Shown here piece after piece: positions 35,388 through 43,932 of a stretch of DNA of 64,000 bases (the first letter of the stretch is position 1; every line of letters starts with the position of its first letter). This DNA comes from Acidobacteriota bacterium (lineage in GTDB: Bacteria > Acidobacteriota > Terriglobia > Versatilivoradales > Versatilivoraceae). The translations under genes and the position numbers were made by a program. The stretch spans positions 1-64,000 of the forward strand of contig JAJDUG010000078.1 of NCBI GenBank assembly GCA_022826755.1. Reading direction: 5' to 3'. The notes beneath the pieces were generated by a model that was not told the DNA's origin, made no database searches, and was given only the letters and a program-made list of their open reading frames with translations.

Positions 35388-35710
35388 TCAGAAGCGGTAC
35401 CTGAGTCCGAGCGTCACCCCCCGATACCGGAAGCTGCTGAGCGTCACCGTTCCCGAGAACGGCGTGGTTCCGTGCGCGGCCCGCCGAAGGCGTAGCCGGC
35501 GCTGAAGCCGCCCGTGAATCCCATGCCGGGCGAGAAGCCGTTGGAGGAGAGCTGGCGCGGCGTCGTGTCCATGCAGGCCGGGTCACCGCTCGGCGCCAGT
35601 GCCGGATCACGGAGCTGTTTGAAGAACCCATCCAGGCCGGTTACAATCTCGCTGCTCCTGCAGTGGAATGCAACAGCGCCCCGGCTCCAGCCCTGCATCA
35701 ACCACGCCAA
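35388..35710 (-). pseudogene. Remnant of an outer-membrane beta-barrel protein
   Basis: On the minus strand one frame reads GFFKQLRDPALAPSGDPACM to GGFSAGYAFGGPR (about 35480-35640). A second frame continues with FSGTVTLSSFRYRGVTLGLRYRF and a stop at 35388-35390. The final aromatic residue and alternating pattern are those of a barrel C-terminus. A frameshift near 35480 separates the pieces and no N-terminal signal or start is found. The gene is therefore broken, unless the sequence contains an assembly error. The surrounding gap (35344-36105) holds nothing else certain. Confidence 0.5.
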
Positions 35711-35911
35711 TCATGACCAACCGGAATAACATCCGTTCCTGGCTGTCTATCCTGCTTCCGAAGGAGCCTGCTCCACCAGCATCATGTGGCCTGGAACGGT
35801 TCAAGGCTCGGGGTTGACGTTCTGCAGATTGTCACGAGAAGAAATTGAAGAATACCTCTCAGGCAACAATCACTGCCTGACCCGGGAACCGCTCCTCTTG
35901 GAGCCGCCGAC

Positions 35912-36085
35912 TCACCTCAGGATCTCGCGTTCTTCCTTCTCACCGGCGACGTCCTCCCGGGTTGACCTGGCCTGGCGGACAACAGCGCCGTTGAGACGGG
36001 ATTCATCGTGGAGCGCCGCAGGGTAGGTTGGAGCCGACGAGGCCTTCGTGGGGGCGGTGTTCGCCACGGTGGCCGAGGGAGACAT
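35912..36085 (-). CDS. Possible small protein, unknown
   Basis: A 57-residue frame starts at ATG 36085 (MSPSATVANTAPTK) and ends in a highly charged tail (STREDVAGEKEEREILR). It overlaps no better candidate and lies directly downstream of the U32-like gene on the same strand. There is no recognisable domain and the ribosome site is weak. It may be real or a chance frame. Confidence 0.28.
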   Translation of the reverse strand: MSPSATVANTAPTKASSAPTYPAALHDESRLNGAVVRQARSTREDVAGEKEEREILR

Positions 36086-36105
36086 GAGCGGGATCGTATC
36101 ATGGA

Positions 36106-37035
36106 TCAGATCTCCGGGATGGCCAGGTCGGACGCGCCCGGCCGGGACATGACGGCGTCCGGGTAGTAGCGCTCGATCAGGTCGGCCGCGATGCGGGCGC
36201 GGCGGACGCGTTCCCTGGAAAGGGCGATGGCGGTGGGATCGATGTGGGTCCCGCTGGGGTAGATGTCGGGGGCGTTGCGCAGGCCCAGCTTGACATAGAC
36301 GGGGGAGAGCAGCCGGATGAATTCGGGGATCTCGAAGTGGCGGACGAATCCTCCGAAGTTGTCGGGAGTCTCCACGTAGAGGTCCAGCGGCAGGGAGACC
36401 GCCTCCCGGATGGAGGCCAGCAGCGGCAGCGGCAGGTCGGAGGAGACGTTGAAGGTGTTGCCCCCGAAATCTTCCAATATCTTGACGGAAATCGGATTGG
36501 TGGCGCTGAGCTGGACCGAGATCTTGACCACCAGGTTGGCGGGCAGCTCCCCCGATTGCTTCAGTTGATTGACCAGCCACAACAGCCCCAGGTCGGCCAC
36601 CAGGATGCCCCGCAGCCCCAGTTCGCATCCACGCTTGATGTCCTCCACGGCGTATACGACCTGGTCCATCCCCCTCAAGCCCAGGCCGATGTTCTTGCCG
36701 GCGGCCGTCAGGGGCTGAGCTCCGATATCGAAGGTGGCCCGCGGTCCCACGAACAGGCTCACCTCCATCTGTTGGTCCCGGGCCATCTTCAGCATGTCCT
36801 TGATCTCGTCGTCGGTCATCAGCATGATCCCGCTGCCCTGGCTGACCCGGTGGATGGTGAGCCGGTAGCGCTCGGCTTCCTCGATGACCGCCCGCAGGCA
36901 GCGCGGGCCCTCGACGCTGGGGATTTCGAAGCGATACTGAGCCCCGTCCGGAAAACGCTTGGGCGTGCTCCGCAGGGCGTAGCCGTCGCCCGAGGGGAGA
37001 CCGAGCTTTTTCAAGTAATCGCGAGTCGCCTTCAT
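36106..37035 (-). CDS. U32-peptidase-like TIM-barrel protein
   Basis: The 309-residue protein reads DGAQYRFEIPSVEGPRCLRAV, then VSQGSGIMLMTDDEIKDML, LFVGPRATFDIG, LGLRGILVADLGLLWLV, and VKLGLRNAPDIYP, with evenly spaced strand-helix units of a TIM barrel. It resembles a family annotated as U32-like peptidases in actinobacteria and Acidobacteriota. U32 proteins include collagenases and enzymes such as YegQ/TrhP that hydroxylate tRNA or ubiquinone, so peptidase activity is not assured. It lies between repeats and shows no clear operon partner. Confidence 0.7.
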   Translation of the reverse strand: MKATRDYLKKLGLPSGDGYALRSTPKRFPDGAQYRFEIPSVEGPRCLRAVIEEAERYRLTIHRVSQGSGIMLMTDDEIKDMLKMARDQQMEVSLFVGPRATFDIGAQPLTAAGKNIGLGLRGMDQVVYAVEDIKRGCELGLRGILVADLGLLWLVNQLKQSGELPANLVVKISVQLSATNPISVKILEDFGGNTFNVSSDLPLPLLASIREAVSLPLDLYVETPDNFGGFVRHFEIPEFIRLLSPVYVKLGLRNAPDIYPSGTHIDPTAIALSRERVRRARIAADLIERYYPDAVMSRPGASDLAIPEI

Positions 37036-37117
37036 GGTTGGTTCCTTTCCGATCGGATGGGGCGGTTTGAAGTGTCTTCTCGGGAGCGGGCGACGCCGGC
37101 AGATCCGGCCCTCACCC

Positions 37118-37350
37118 TGGCGGGCGAATCATTCGGATGTCAAACAGGTGGTCGCTGATAAAGACGAACCACCAATGCACACGAATAGGCACGAATACGA
37201 AGGGGTCTCTTCGAGTTTTTTTCGTGGCCTATCGGGAGCACGGAAAGGTTCCGGTTCCCCTCGGCGTCTCGCTTCGTGTGTCTTGGTCGTCCTTCGTGTG
37301 TCTTCGTGGATATCTCTTTTTTTTCTGTTCACTATCCACTATTCACTGTT
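37118..37350 (+). repeat. CACGAAT-type dispersed repeat, copy 3
   Basis: The same blocks as at 3462-3800 appear in the same order: CGAATCATTCG..GTCAAACAGG, AAAGACGAACCACCAATGCA, CACGAATAGGCACGAATAC, TTCGTGGCCTATCGG, TTCGTGTGTCTTCGTGGATA and a T-run, then degenerate heptamers (ACTATCCACTATTCACTG). It fills the 338-base gap between the U32-like and M23 genes. No gene is supported inside it. Confidence 0.7.
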
Positions 37351-37373
37351 GTTTCAAGCAAGTCCCGCCCCAT

Positions 37374-38813
37374 TCAATGCCCATCAGGCGGGTCTTTTGC
37401 CTGGTGCTCCCGAATTCTGTCCAAAACACGCTCCCGAATCCACTTGGGGTCCCACCACTCGGTGGGGTTGACGGGGATTCCGTGCAGGAAGAGCCCGAAA
37501 TGAAGATGGTCGCCGGCCGCCAGGCCGGTGGCGCCGCTGCGGCCCAGCACCTGGCCCTTGCCGACCCGGTCGCCGGCCGCTACGGAGATGGAGCTGAGGT
37601 GTCCATAGAGGGATAACAGCCCGCAGCCGTGGTCCAGCAGGATGGTGTTCCCATAGATGCCCAGCAGGTCGGCGTAGCGCACCACGCCGTCGTTGGAGGC
37701 TTCGATGGGGTAGTGCTTCACGACCGACAGGTCAAAACCGACGTGGTCCTGGCGGTCGATCTCCCGGCCCTCATAGAGGTAGGTGCGGTGATCGGCGAAG
37801 AGGGACTCCACCTTGGATCGGCTGAGCTGGGCGAAGGCCTCGGTCCATAGAAACCGCGGCTCGGACCGGCTGGACACCTGCTTGATCTTCTCGTGGTTGG
37901 CCTGCCGCAGCCCGTCGTTGATCTGGAGGAAGTCTTTCACCAGGTCGCCCTGGCGGGAGAGCTGAGGATTTTCGTTGAGGATCGCCGGAACCACCTGCTG
38001 CAGGAAGGCCGGACTGAGCCGGATGGTGCGCTGCCGGAACTTTCTGGGAAAGAGCTTGTACTGAAAGCGGGCCTCCGACCGGTTCCCGGCCGCGTCCACG
38101 GCCACCAGCTTCATTTCCGGATCGGGTCCCAGGTTGTAGCGATAGCCGAAAACGCAGAAACGGACCTGCTTGTCGCCGTCGGGATCGGCCGCGTATCCCG
38201 GAAAGAAGTCGGGACCCACCTGGACTCCCGAGACCTCGGTGTCTTCTCCCACCCGGTAGAGAACGCAGGCCGAGCCGCCTTGGGTGATGTAGTGCTGCGC
38301 CGACAGCGCCTGGAGGGTGGGGGGGCGGATGTCGAAGCTGAAATCCCGTTGCAACCGAGTCCGGTTCCCGCCGAAGAACCGGCGATAGGAGTGGTCGCGG
38401 GCGCTGATCGACAGCCGCGCGGGGCCTTCCCGGATCTGGTGGCTGGACGCCATCATCTCGCCCAGGTCGAAGCGGGCCGAAGATTGAGCGCCGCTCCGCT
38501 GGAAGAAGAGCAGCCACGGCCCCGGGTAGCTCCGGTCGATCAGAGGGAACATCCGGTCCTCTACCTCGAGCACCGCCGAAAGCTGCTTCAACCCGGACTG
38601 GGCATCCTCGACCTCGATCACCAGAGAGGGGTTCTTGCCCAGGGCGGTAAAGTCGCGGTCCAGGCTCACGGCGGGCGGCTGCCCCTCCCAGCGGCCCAGC
38701 CAAAGCGAGAGCAGGCACCAGAGGAGGAAGGCTCCCAGCGGCAGGGCCCACAAGATCAGTGGCGGTAAGCGATTGGGGAGAGCCGGCTTCCGGTAGGGTA
38801 TGAATGGTTTCAC
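37374..38813 (-). CDS. M23-family metallopeptidase, membrane-anchored
   Basis: The 479-residue protein has one N-terminal membrane segment (ILWALPLGAFLLWCLLSLWL, residues ~21-40), a long extracytoplasmic region with an immunoglobulin-like pattern, and a C-terminal LytM/M23 domain (from about residue 355). The zinc ligands are visible: His and Asp in HVGFDLS, and the HLHFG motif, with LYGHLSSI between. It probably cleaves peptidoglycan cross-links, or regulates enzymes that do, in the periplasm. It is on the same strand as, and about 80 bases downstream of, radC. Confidence 0.88.
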   Translation of the reverse strand: MKPFIPYRKPALPNRLPPLILWALPLGAFLLWCLLSLWLGRWEGQPPAVSLDRDFTALGKNPSLVIEVEDAQSGLKQLSAVLEVEDRMFPLIDRSYPGPWLLFFQRSGAQSSARFDLGEMMASSHQIREGPARLSISARDHSYRRFFGGNRTRLQRDFSFDIRPPTLQALSAQHYITQGGSACVLYRVGEDTEVSGVQVGPDFFPGYAADPDGDKQVRFCVFGYRYNLGPDPEMKLVAVDAAGNRSEARFQYKLFPRKFRQRTIRLSPAFLQQVVPAILNENPQLSRQGDLVKDFLQINDGLRQANHEKIKQVSSRSEPRFLWTEAFAQLSRSKVESLFADHRTYLYEGREIDRQDHVGFDLSVVKHYPIEASNDGVVRYADLLGIYGNTILLDHGCGLLSLYGHLSSISVAAGDRVGKGQVLGRSGATGLAAGDHLHFGLFLHGIPVNPTEWWDPKWIRERVLDRIREHQAKDPPDGH

Positions 38814-38893
38814 GTTTTTTGCCGTCCGGTCCCGAATTCCCCTGGATTATAGCTCGGTCCGGAGGAGGGAGAAAGAGGTGGCTCCCCACTCCC

Positions 38894-39595
38894 TCACAGC
38901 AGGCGGTGCTCGGCGAAGCTGAAGCAGTCGTTGCCGCCGATGACGATGTGGTCCAGCAGGGAGATGTCCATCAGGCCGCAGGCCCGCTGCAGCTCCCGGG
39001 TCACCTGGCGGTCGTCCGGGCTGGGGGAGGGGTTGCCCGAGGGATGGTTGTGGACGGCCACCATGGCGGCGGCATTCAACTGCAGGGCCCTCCTGACGAT
39101 TTCCCTCGGAAACACGGTGGCGCTGTTGAGGGTGCCCTGAAACATCTCCTCCACCGCCAGGACGTGATGCCTGGTATCCAGAAAGACCACGGCGAAGGTC
39201 TCCCGGTCCCGATCCCGGAACCTGCCGCAGAGCAGCCGCTGGACGTCCCGGGAGTGTCCGATGAAGGGTCCCCGCTGCATTTCCTCGGCCATGTAGCGCA
39301 CGGTCACGGCCGCCAGCGCCTTCAGGGTGGCCACCTTGGCCTCCCCCAGTCCCTTGATGCCGCCCAGCTCCTGCTGGCTGGCCTTCAGCAGGCCGCGAAA
39401 CCCGCCGAAGTTCTGGAGGAGTTGGCGGGAAAGGTCGAGCACACTGGTCCCCTTGATTCCCACCCGCAGGAAGATGGCCAGCAGTTCCGCGTCGCTGAGG
39501 GCATCGGCGCCGCGGGTCAGGAGACGTTGGCGGGGCTGCTCCGACTTCGGCCAGCCGCTGACCCATTTTTCGGAGACACGTCGCTTGGAAGCCAC
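38894..39595 (-). CDS. radC: RadC family JAMM/MPN+ protein
   Basis: The 233-residue protein starts at GTG and has an N-terminal helix-hairpin-helix part (ALSDAELLAIFLRVGIKG and GIKGLGEAKVATLKAL) and a C-terminal JAMM metalloprotease-like domain with Glu in VEEMFQG and HNHPSGNPSPSPDD (around residue 181). RadC was once thought a repair protein; its biochemical role is unsettled. It is a normal full-length member. A second JAMM domain occurs in this window, fused to a helicase (44917-47451). Confidence 0.92.
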   Translation of the reverse strand: MASKRRVSEKWVSGWPKSEQPRQRLLTRGADALSDAELLAIFLRVGIKGTSVLDLSRQLLQNFGGFRGLLKASQQELGGIKGLGEAKVATLKALAAVTVRYMAEEMQRGPFIGHSRDVQRLLCGRFRDRDRETFAVVFLDTRHHVLAVEEMFQGTLNSATVFPREIVRRALQLNAAAMVAVHNHPSGNPSPSPDDRQVTRELQRACGLMDISLLDHIVIGGNDCFSFAEHRLL

Positions 39596-39777
39596 GGTTG
39601 GGGTAGGGTTCCAACGGATTCAAAGCGGGACCGTACAAGGCGCAACAGCACGGCCGCTCTGAATGCATCGATGGACTTTGGATCGGGGAGAAGGTTTAAG
39701 GGAGGGAGAGCAATCGGACAGGTATTCTACCCCGGTTGACCTCGCCGCTCAACAGGAACGGGGTGAAAACCCGCCGA

Positions 39778-40332
39778 TTACAGTCCCAGCCGGGCTGCAA
39801 TGCCGCTCATGGCCTGAATGCAGAAGGCGATGTGCTCGTTCAGCTCCACCTCCAGGTCGGCGGCGCCGGTGAGGATGTCCTCCCGGCTCACCGATCGGGC
39901 AAAGGCCTTGTCCTTCAGCTTCTTCCTGACCGATTTCGGCCGGAGCCCTTCGATCTTGCGGTCCGGGCGCACCAGGGTCACCGCCGTGATGAAGCCGGAG
40001 AGCTCGTCGCAAGCGAACAGCACCTTGTCCACCAGGTGGTCCCGGGGGCAGCCGGTCCAGTGAGCATGGGACTTGATGGCGTAGATCACGTCCTCCGGAT
40101 AACCCTGTTGCTTCAGGATCCGGGCGCCCTTTTCGGGGTGGTCGGGAGGGTTGGGGAATCTCTGGTAATCGAAGTCGTGCAACAGGCCCACGATGCCCCA
40201 TTTCTCCACGTCCTCGCCGTACTTGCCGGCATAGGCCCGCATGCAGGCCTCCACGGCCAGGGCGTGCTTGATGAGGCTGGGGTTGGTGGTGTACTCCTCC
40301 AGCAGCTCGAAGGCGGATTGCCGCTCCAGCAT
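39778..40332 (-). CDS. HD-domain hydrolase
   Basis: The 184-residue protein is a small HD-type phosphohydrolase with LIKHALAVEACM, the HD pair in GLLHDFDYQRFP, HPEKGARIL and a further histidine and aspartate in SHAHWTG and CDELSGFI. Standalone proteins of this type probably hydrolyse nucleotides or other phosphoesters with divalent metal; the substrate is unknown. The ATG at 40332 begins the family N-terminus (MLERQSAFELLEEY); the longer frame upstream is polA antisense. It lies 70 bases after polA on the same strand. Confidence 0.85.
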   Translation of the reverse strand: MLERQSAFELLEEYTTNPSLIKHALAVEACMRAYAGKYGEDVEKWGIVGLLHDFDYQRFPNPPDHPEKGARILKQQGYPEDVIYAIKSHAHWTGCPRDHLVDKVLFACDELSGFITAVTLVRPDRKIEGLRPKSVRKKLKDKAFARSVSREDILTGAADLEVELNEHIAFCIQAMSGIAARLGL

Positions 40333-40402
40333 ATGACCTCTCTTTCCAATGAAACCGTCGTGGCCCACAGGGGCTCTCCGCGGTCGGCGGCCGAGGAAGC
40401 CT

Positions 40403-43033
40403 TCAGGTTTCCATCCAGTTCCGGCCGACCGCCACGTCCGCCACCAGGGGGACCGAGAGCGAATGGACCGACTCCATTTCCTCCTTGACCAGAGCCTGCA
40501 GGGCCTCCAACTCCTCATCGGGGACCTCGAAGACCAGCTCGTCGTGGACTTGCAGCAACATCCTGGAGTCGAGCTTTCGTTCGCGCATCTCTCGGTGGAT
40601 GCGGATCATGGCCAGCTTGATCAGGTCGGCGGCGGTGCCCTGAATGGGTGAATTGACGGCCGTCCTCTCGGCAAACTGGCGCAGGCCGGGATTGCGGCTG
40701 TTGATGTCCGGGATCTGCCGCAGCCTTCCGAAGAGAGTGCGTGTCGTCCGGCTTTGGCGAGTGTCCCGGATGGTCTGATCGATGAACTGCTTGACGCCCC
40801 GATACCGTTCGAAGTAGCGCTGGATGAATTCCTGGGCGTCGCGGTGGGAGATCTGCAGCTCCCTGGCCAGGCCAAAGGCCGTCTGGCCGTAGATGATTCC
40901 GAAGTTGATGGCCTTGGCGCGCCGGCGCATCTCGCCGGTCTGGAGCAGGGGGTCGATGCCGAACACCTCGCTGGCGGTCCGGGTGTGGATGTCCTCGTTC
41001 TTGCGGAAGGCATCGAGCAGCACCGGGTCCTCGGAAAGATGGGCCAGGATCCTCAGCTCGATTTGCGAATAATCGGCCGACAGCAACCGGCAGCCCTGGC
41101 CGGCCACGAAAGCCGATCGGATCTGTGCGCCGAGCTCGGAGCGGATGGGGATGTTCTGCAGGTTGGGGTCGCTGCAGGACAGCCGGCCGGTGGCGGCCAC
41201 CGTCTGGTGGAAGGAGGGATGAACTCGCCGGGTCCGAGGATCCACCAGGCGGGGAAGCGCGTCCAGGTATCCGGACTTGAGCTTGGCGATCCGGCGGTAC
41301 TCCAGCATCAGGCGGGGCACCTCGTAGTCCTTGGCCAGGTGTTCCAGCACCTCCACCGAGGTGGAATACTGGCCGGATTTCTTGAGTCTTCGAGGCGTGG
41401 GCAGGTTGAGCCTGTCAAAGAGAACCTCTCCGAGCTGCTTGGGCGAATTGAGGTTGAACTCGGTCCCGGCCACCTCGTAGATCCTCCGGGTCAGGGAGTC
41501 GGCGGTCCGCTCGAATTCCTCCGACATCTTCCGGAGTGCGGCGGCGTCGACCTGAATCCCGTTCCACTCCAGCTCTGCCAGCACCTCGACCAGGGGCAGG
41601 TCGATCTGCCGGTAAGCCTGCTCCAGCCCCGAGGATTCCAGTTGGGGACTCAACTGCCCAAAGAGCCGTTCAACGGCGGCGCAGCGGCCCCCGGCGTCCG
41701 GCGGCGCCTCCTCCCCCAGCAGGGCGAAGGCGATTTCGCTCAAGCCATGGTTGCTCCGATTGGGCTGCAGCAGGTAGGAGATGAGCATGGCGTCTCCCTG
41801 CAGACCCTTCAGCTCCAGGCCGAGATGCCTGGATACCAGGTGGGCCGGCTTGGCATCGTAAAAGACCTTGCCGATTTCCGGATCTTCCCAGAACTCCCTG
41901 AGGTCCGCCAGGCCCGGGGCGGCTCCATCTTCCAGGTCGAGGGTCCAACCCGATTTCCCGGCCATCACCGCCAGGCTGCGGGGACGGCGGCACAGCGAAT
42001 CCTCCGGGTCGGTCTCCAGCCAGCAGGTGCAGGAAGTGGACGAGCGCGCCTGCTCCAGCAAAGTCCGAAGCTGGCGAGGGGAGGCCAGTCGCTGAAATTC
42101 CACCGGCTCGGCCCGGGCCGGCGACGCGCCCCCCTCCACTTCCTTGAGCATGGTTTGAAAGCCGAGTTGGGTCAGCAGGGGCCGGAGTCGGTCCGGGTCG
42201 GGTTCCCGAACCTGCAGGGTTTCCCAACTGAAGTCGATGGGCACCGCGGTATCGATGGTGACCAGTTCCTTGCTCTGCACGATCTGCTCCCGGTGGTTCT
42301 GCAGGGACTCGCGGTAGGTCTTGCGCGAGACCTGTTCGCTTTGCTCCAGCAGGGCTTCCAGGCTTCCGAAGCGAAGCACCAGGTTGCGGGCTCCCTTCCC
42401 GCCGATGCCCGGGGCGCCCGGGACGTTGTCCACGCTGTCTCCCATGAGCCCCAGCACGTCCACCACCCGTTCGGGGGCGACCCCGAAGAACTCCTCCACC
42501 TTGGAGGCGTCGAAGAGGGTGTCGGTCTTGGATTGGTGAAGCACCCGGGTCCTGTCATTCACCAGTTGGAACATGTCCTTGTCGTTGGAGACGATGGTGG
42601 TTTCCCAGCGATTCTCGCCGGCCTTCCTGGCCAGGGTTCCGATGATATCGTCGGCTTCGAAGCGGTCCTTCTGCAGGATGGGGATCCGCATGGCCCGGCA
42701 GAACTCCCGAATCACCGGGAGCTGGGAGGCCAGGTCTTCAGGCATCCGTGGACGATTGGCCTTGTACTGCTCGAAGGCCTCATGCCTGAAGGTCGGTTGG
42801 TCGGTGTCGAAGATGACGGCCAGATAGTCGGGCCGGTGCTGCCGGATCAGCTTGCGCAGCATGGCCGCAAATCCATAGACGGCGTTGGTGGGATGCCCCT
42901 GGCTGTCGGTCAGGCCGCGGATGGCGTAGTAGGCCCGAAAGATGTGGGACATGCCGTCCACCAGAAACAAGCGCCGGGCCGGGGTTGGGGCAGGGGACGG
43001 AGAGGGGGTAGCCACCGGTGGATCTTCCTCCAA
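40403..43033 (-). CDS. polA: DNA polymerase I
   Basis: The 876-residue enzyme has the N-terminal 5'-nuclease domain (LFLVDGMSHIFRAYYAI, FEADDIIGTLA, VSNDKDMFQLV, GDSVDNVPGAPGIGGKGA), a central 3'-5' exonuclease-like domain and a C-terminal family A polymerase (motif A LSADYSQIELR; motif B RRRAKAINFGIIYG; motif C LLQVHDELVFEVP). It fills gaps in repair and removes RNA primers. The exonuclease domain appears inactive: the first metal-binding DxE motif reads WLE and the second region reads FYDAKPAHL, as in Bacillus-type enzymes that lack proofreading. It lies eight bases downstream of the cytochrome c gene. Confidence 0.95.
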   Translation of the reverse strand: MEEDPPVATPSPSPAPTPARRLFLVDGMSHIFRAYYAIRGLTDSQGHPTNAVYGFAAMLRKLIRQHRPDYLAVIFDTDQPTFRHEAFEQYKANRPRMPEDLASQLPVIREFCRAMRIPILQKDRFEADDIIGTLARKAGENRWETTIVSNDKDMFQLVNDRTRVLHQSKTDTLFDASKVEEFFGVAPERVVDVLGLMGDSVDNVPGAPGIGGKGARNLVLRFGSLEALLEQSEQVSRKTYRESLQNHREQIVQSKELVTIDTAVPIDFSWETLQVREPDPDRLRPLLTQLGFQTMLKEVEGGASPARAEPVEFQRLASPRQLRTLLEQARSSTSCTCWLETDPEDSLCRRPRSLAVMAGKSGWTLDLEDGAAPGLADLREFWEDPEIGKVFYDAKPAHLVSRHLGLELKGLQGDAMLISYLLQPNRSNHGLSEIAFALLGEEAPPDAGGRCAAVERLFGQLSPQLESSGLEQAYRQIDLPLVEVLAELEWNGIQVDAAALRKMSEEFERTADSLTRRIYEVAGTEFNLNSPKQLGEVLFDRLNLPTPRRLKKSGQYSTSVEVLEHLAKDYEVPRLMLEYRRIAKLKSGYLDALPRLVDPRTRRVHPSFHQTVAATGRLSCSDPNLQNIPIRSELGAQIRSAFVAGQGCRLLSADYSQIELRILAHLSEDPVLLDAFRKNEDIHTRTASEVFGIDPLLQTGEMRRRAKAINFGIIYGQTAFGLARELQISHRDAQEFIQRYFERYRGVKQFIDQTIRDTRQSRTTRTLFGRLRQIPDINSRNPGLRQFAERTAVNSPIQGTAADLIKLAMIRIHREMRERKLDSRMLLQVHDELVFEVPDEELEALQALVKEEMESVHSLSVPLVADVAVGRNWMET

Positions 43034-43040
43034 CCGGCCG

Positions 43041-43388
43041 CTATTCGGCGAATTTCCGGATGACTTCGGTTACCAGGGCCTTGATGGTTTCCGGGCTCAG
43101 GTTTTTCTTGGTGCCCTCGCCGAAGGCCGGCATCTTGATCGTTCCCTCGCCGGACCCCTTGGTGATGGCCTCGATCAACTGCTCGTCGGTGCGTTCGGCT
43201 TGCCAGTCCTTGCTGGTGAAGTCGGGGGTCTTCATGACGGAAAGCCCCTTGCCGTCGGCCTTGTGGCACATGGCGCATTCCTTTTTGTAAGTCCCCGAGA
43301 CGTCCGGCGGGTCTTCCGCAAATCCCGGTGGGGCGTTCAGCAGCATCAATCCTAGAATTCCGGCTGGTAATCCGAATCGACCGATCAT
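43041..43388 (-). CDS. Monohaem cytochrome c
   Basis: The 115-residue protein has a signal peptide cleaved after GFA, a single haem-binding motif CAMCH (Cys38, Cys41, His42) and a likely axial methionine in KMPAFG (Met86). It is a small periplasmic class I electron carrier. It starts at ATG 43388. It sits directly ahead of polA with only seven bases between them, though no functional link to DNA repair is implied. Confidence 0.9.
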   Translation of the reverse strand: MIGRFGLPAGILGLMLLNAPPGFAEDPPDVSGTYKKECAMCHKADGKGLSVMKTPDFTSKDWQAERTDEQLIEAITKGSGEGTIKMPAFGEGTKKNLSPETIKALVTEVIRKFAE

Positions 43389-43730
43389 CGGGTCCTGTCC
43401 TCCTGGGTTGTTTCAAGAAACGGGCTCGCCTCCCTGGTGAATGGCTGCCATCCGGTCGGGAAGCGGCGGGCGGGATACTGACTCCGCCCGAAATTATAGC
43501 CCAACTTCCGGCGAGGGAACCGCCAAAGGGGGATATCTCCTGGAAAATCCTTTGTCACCAGGGGCGTATTAACCTCGAAATGCCGCAGCCGCGAAGCGGC
43601 GAATCAGTGGCGTCGTTCGGGAATGCACCGACGTGTCAAGAGCACGTTTTCGGCTCCCTGTTTCATCCCGTATGATCCGCCCTGTCGTGGGGGCAGGGGC
43701 CCGGCTTGCCGGAACACCCGTGTTCCGGAC

Positions 43731-43930
43731 AAGTGGAGAGTGACGAGTGGATAGTTATTTGATCGACAGGTTAAGCATCTTGTCGGTCTCGGTGTAACCG
43801 TTCAAGCGCATCCACGTCACACGGCGCCGGTCCGCTCCCAAAACCCTCCGACGACCCCTCTCCACACTTCAAACTTCAAACTTCAAACTTCAAACTTCAC
43901 ACTTCAAACTTCACACTTCAAACTTCACAC
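43731..43930. repeat. Heptamer-armed repeat element, copy 2
   Basis: The left arm is AGTGG-AGAGTGA-CGAGTGG, followed by the core TTATTTGATCGACAGG, TTAAGCATCTTGTCGGTCTCGG. The right arm (43861-43930) is ten opposite-strand heptamers, TTCAAAC and TTCACAC. The right arm ends two bases from the TGA stop of the GT2 gene. A hairpin CCGGAACA-CCCG-TGTTCCGG (43709-43728) stands just outside the left arm. The rest of 43389-43932 shows no gene. Confidence 0.75.
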
Positions 43931-43932
43931 CC

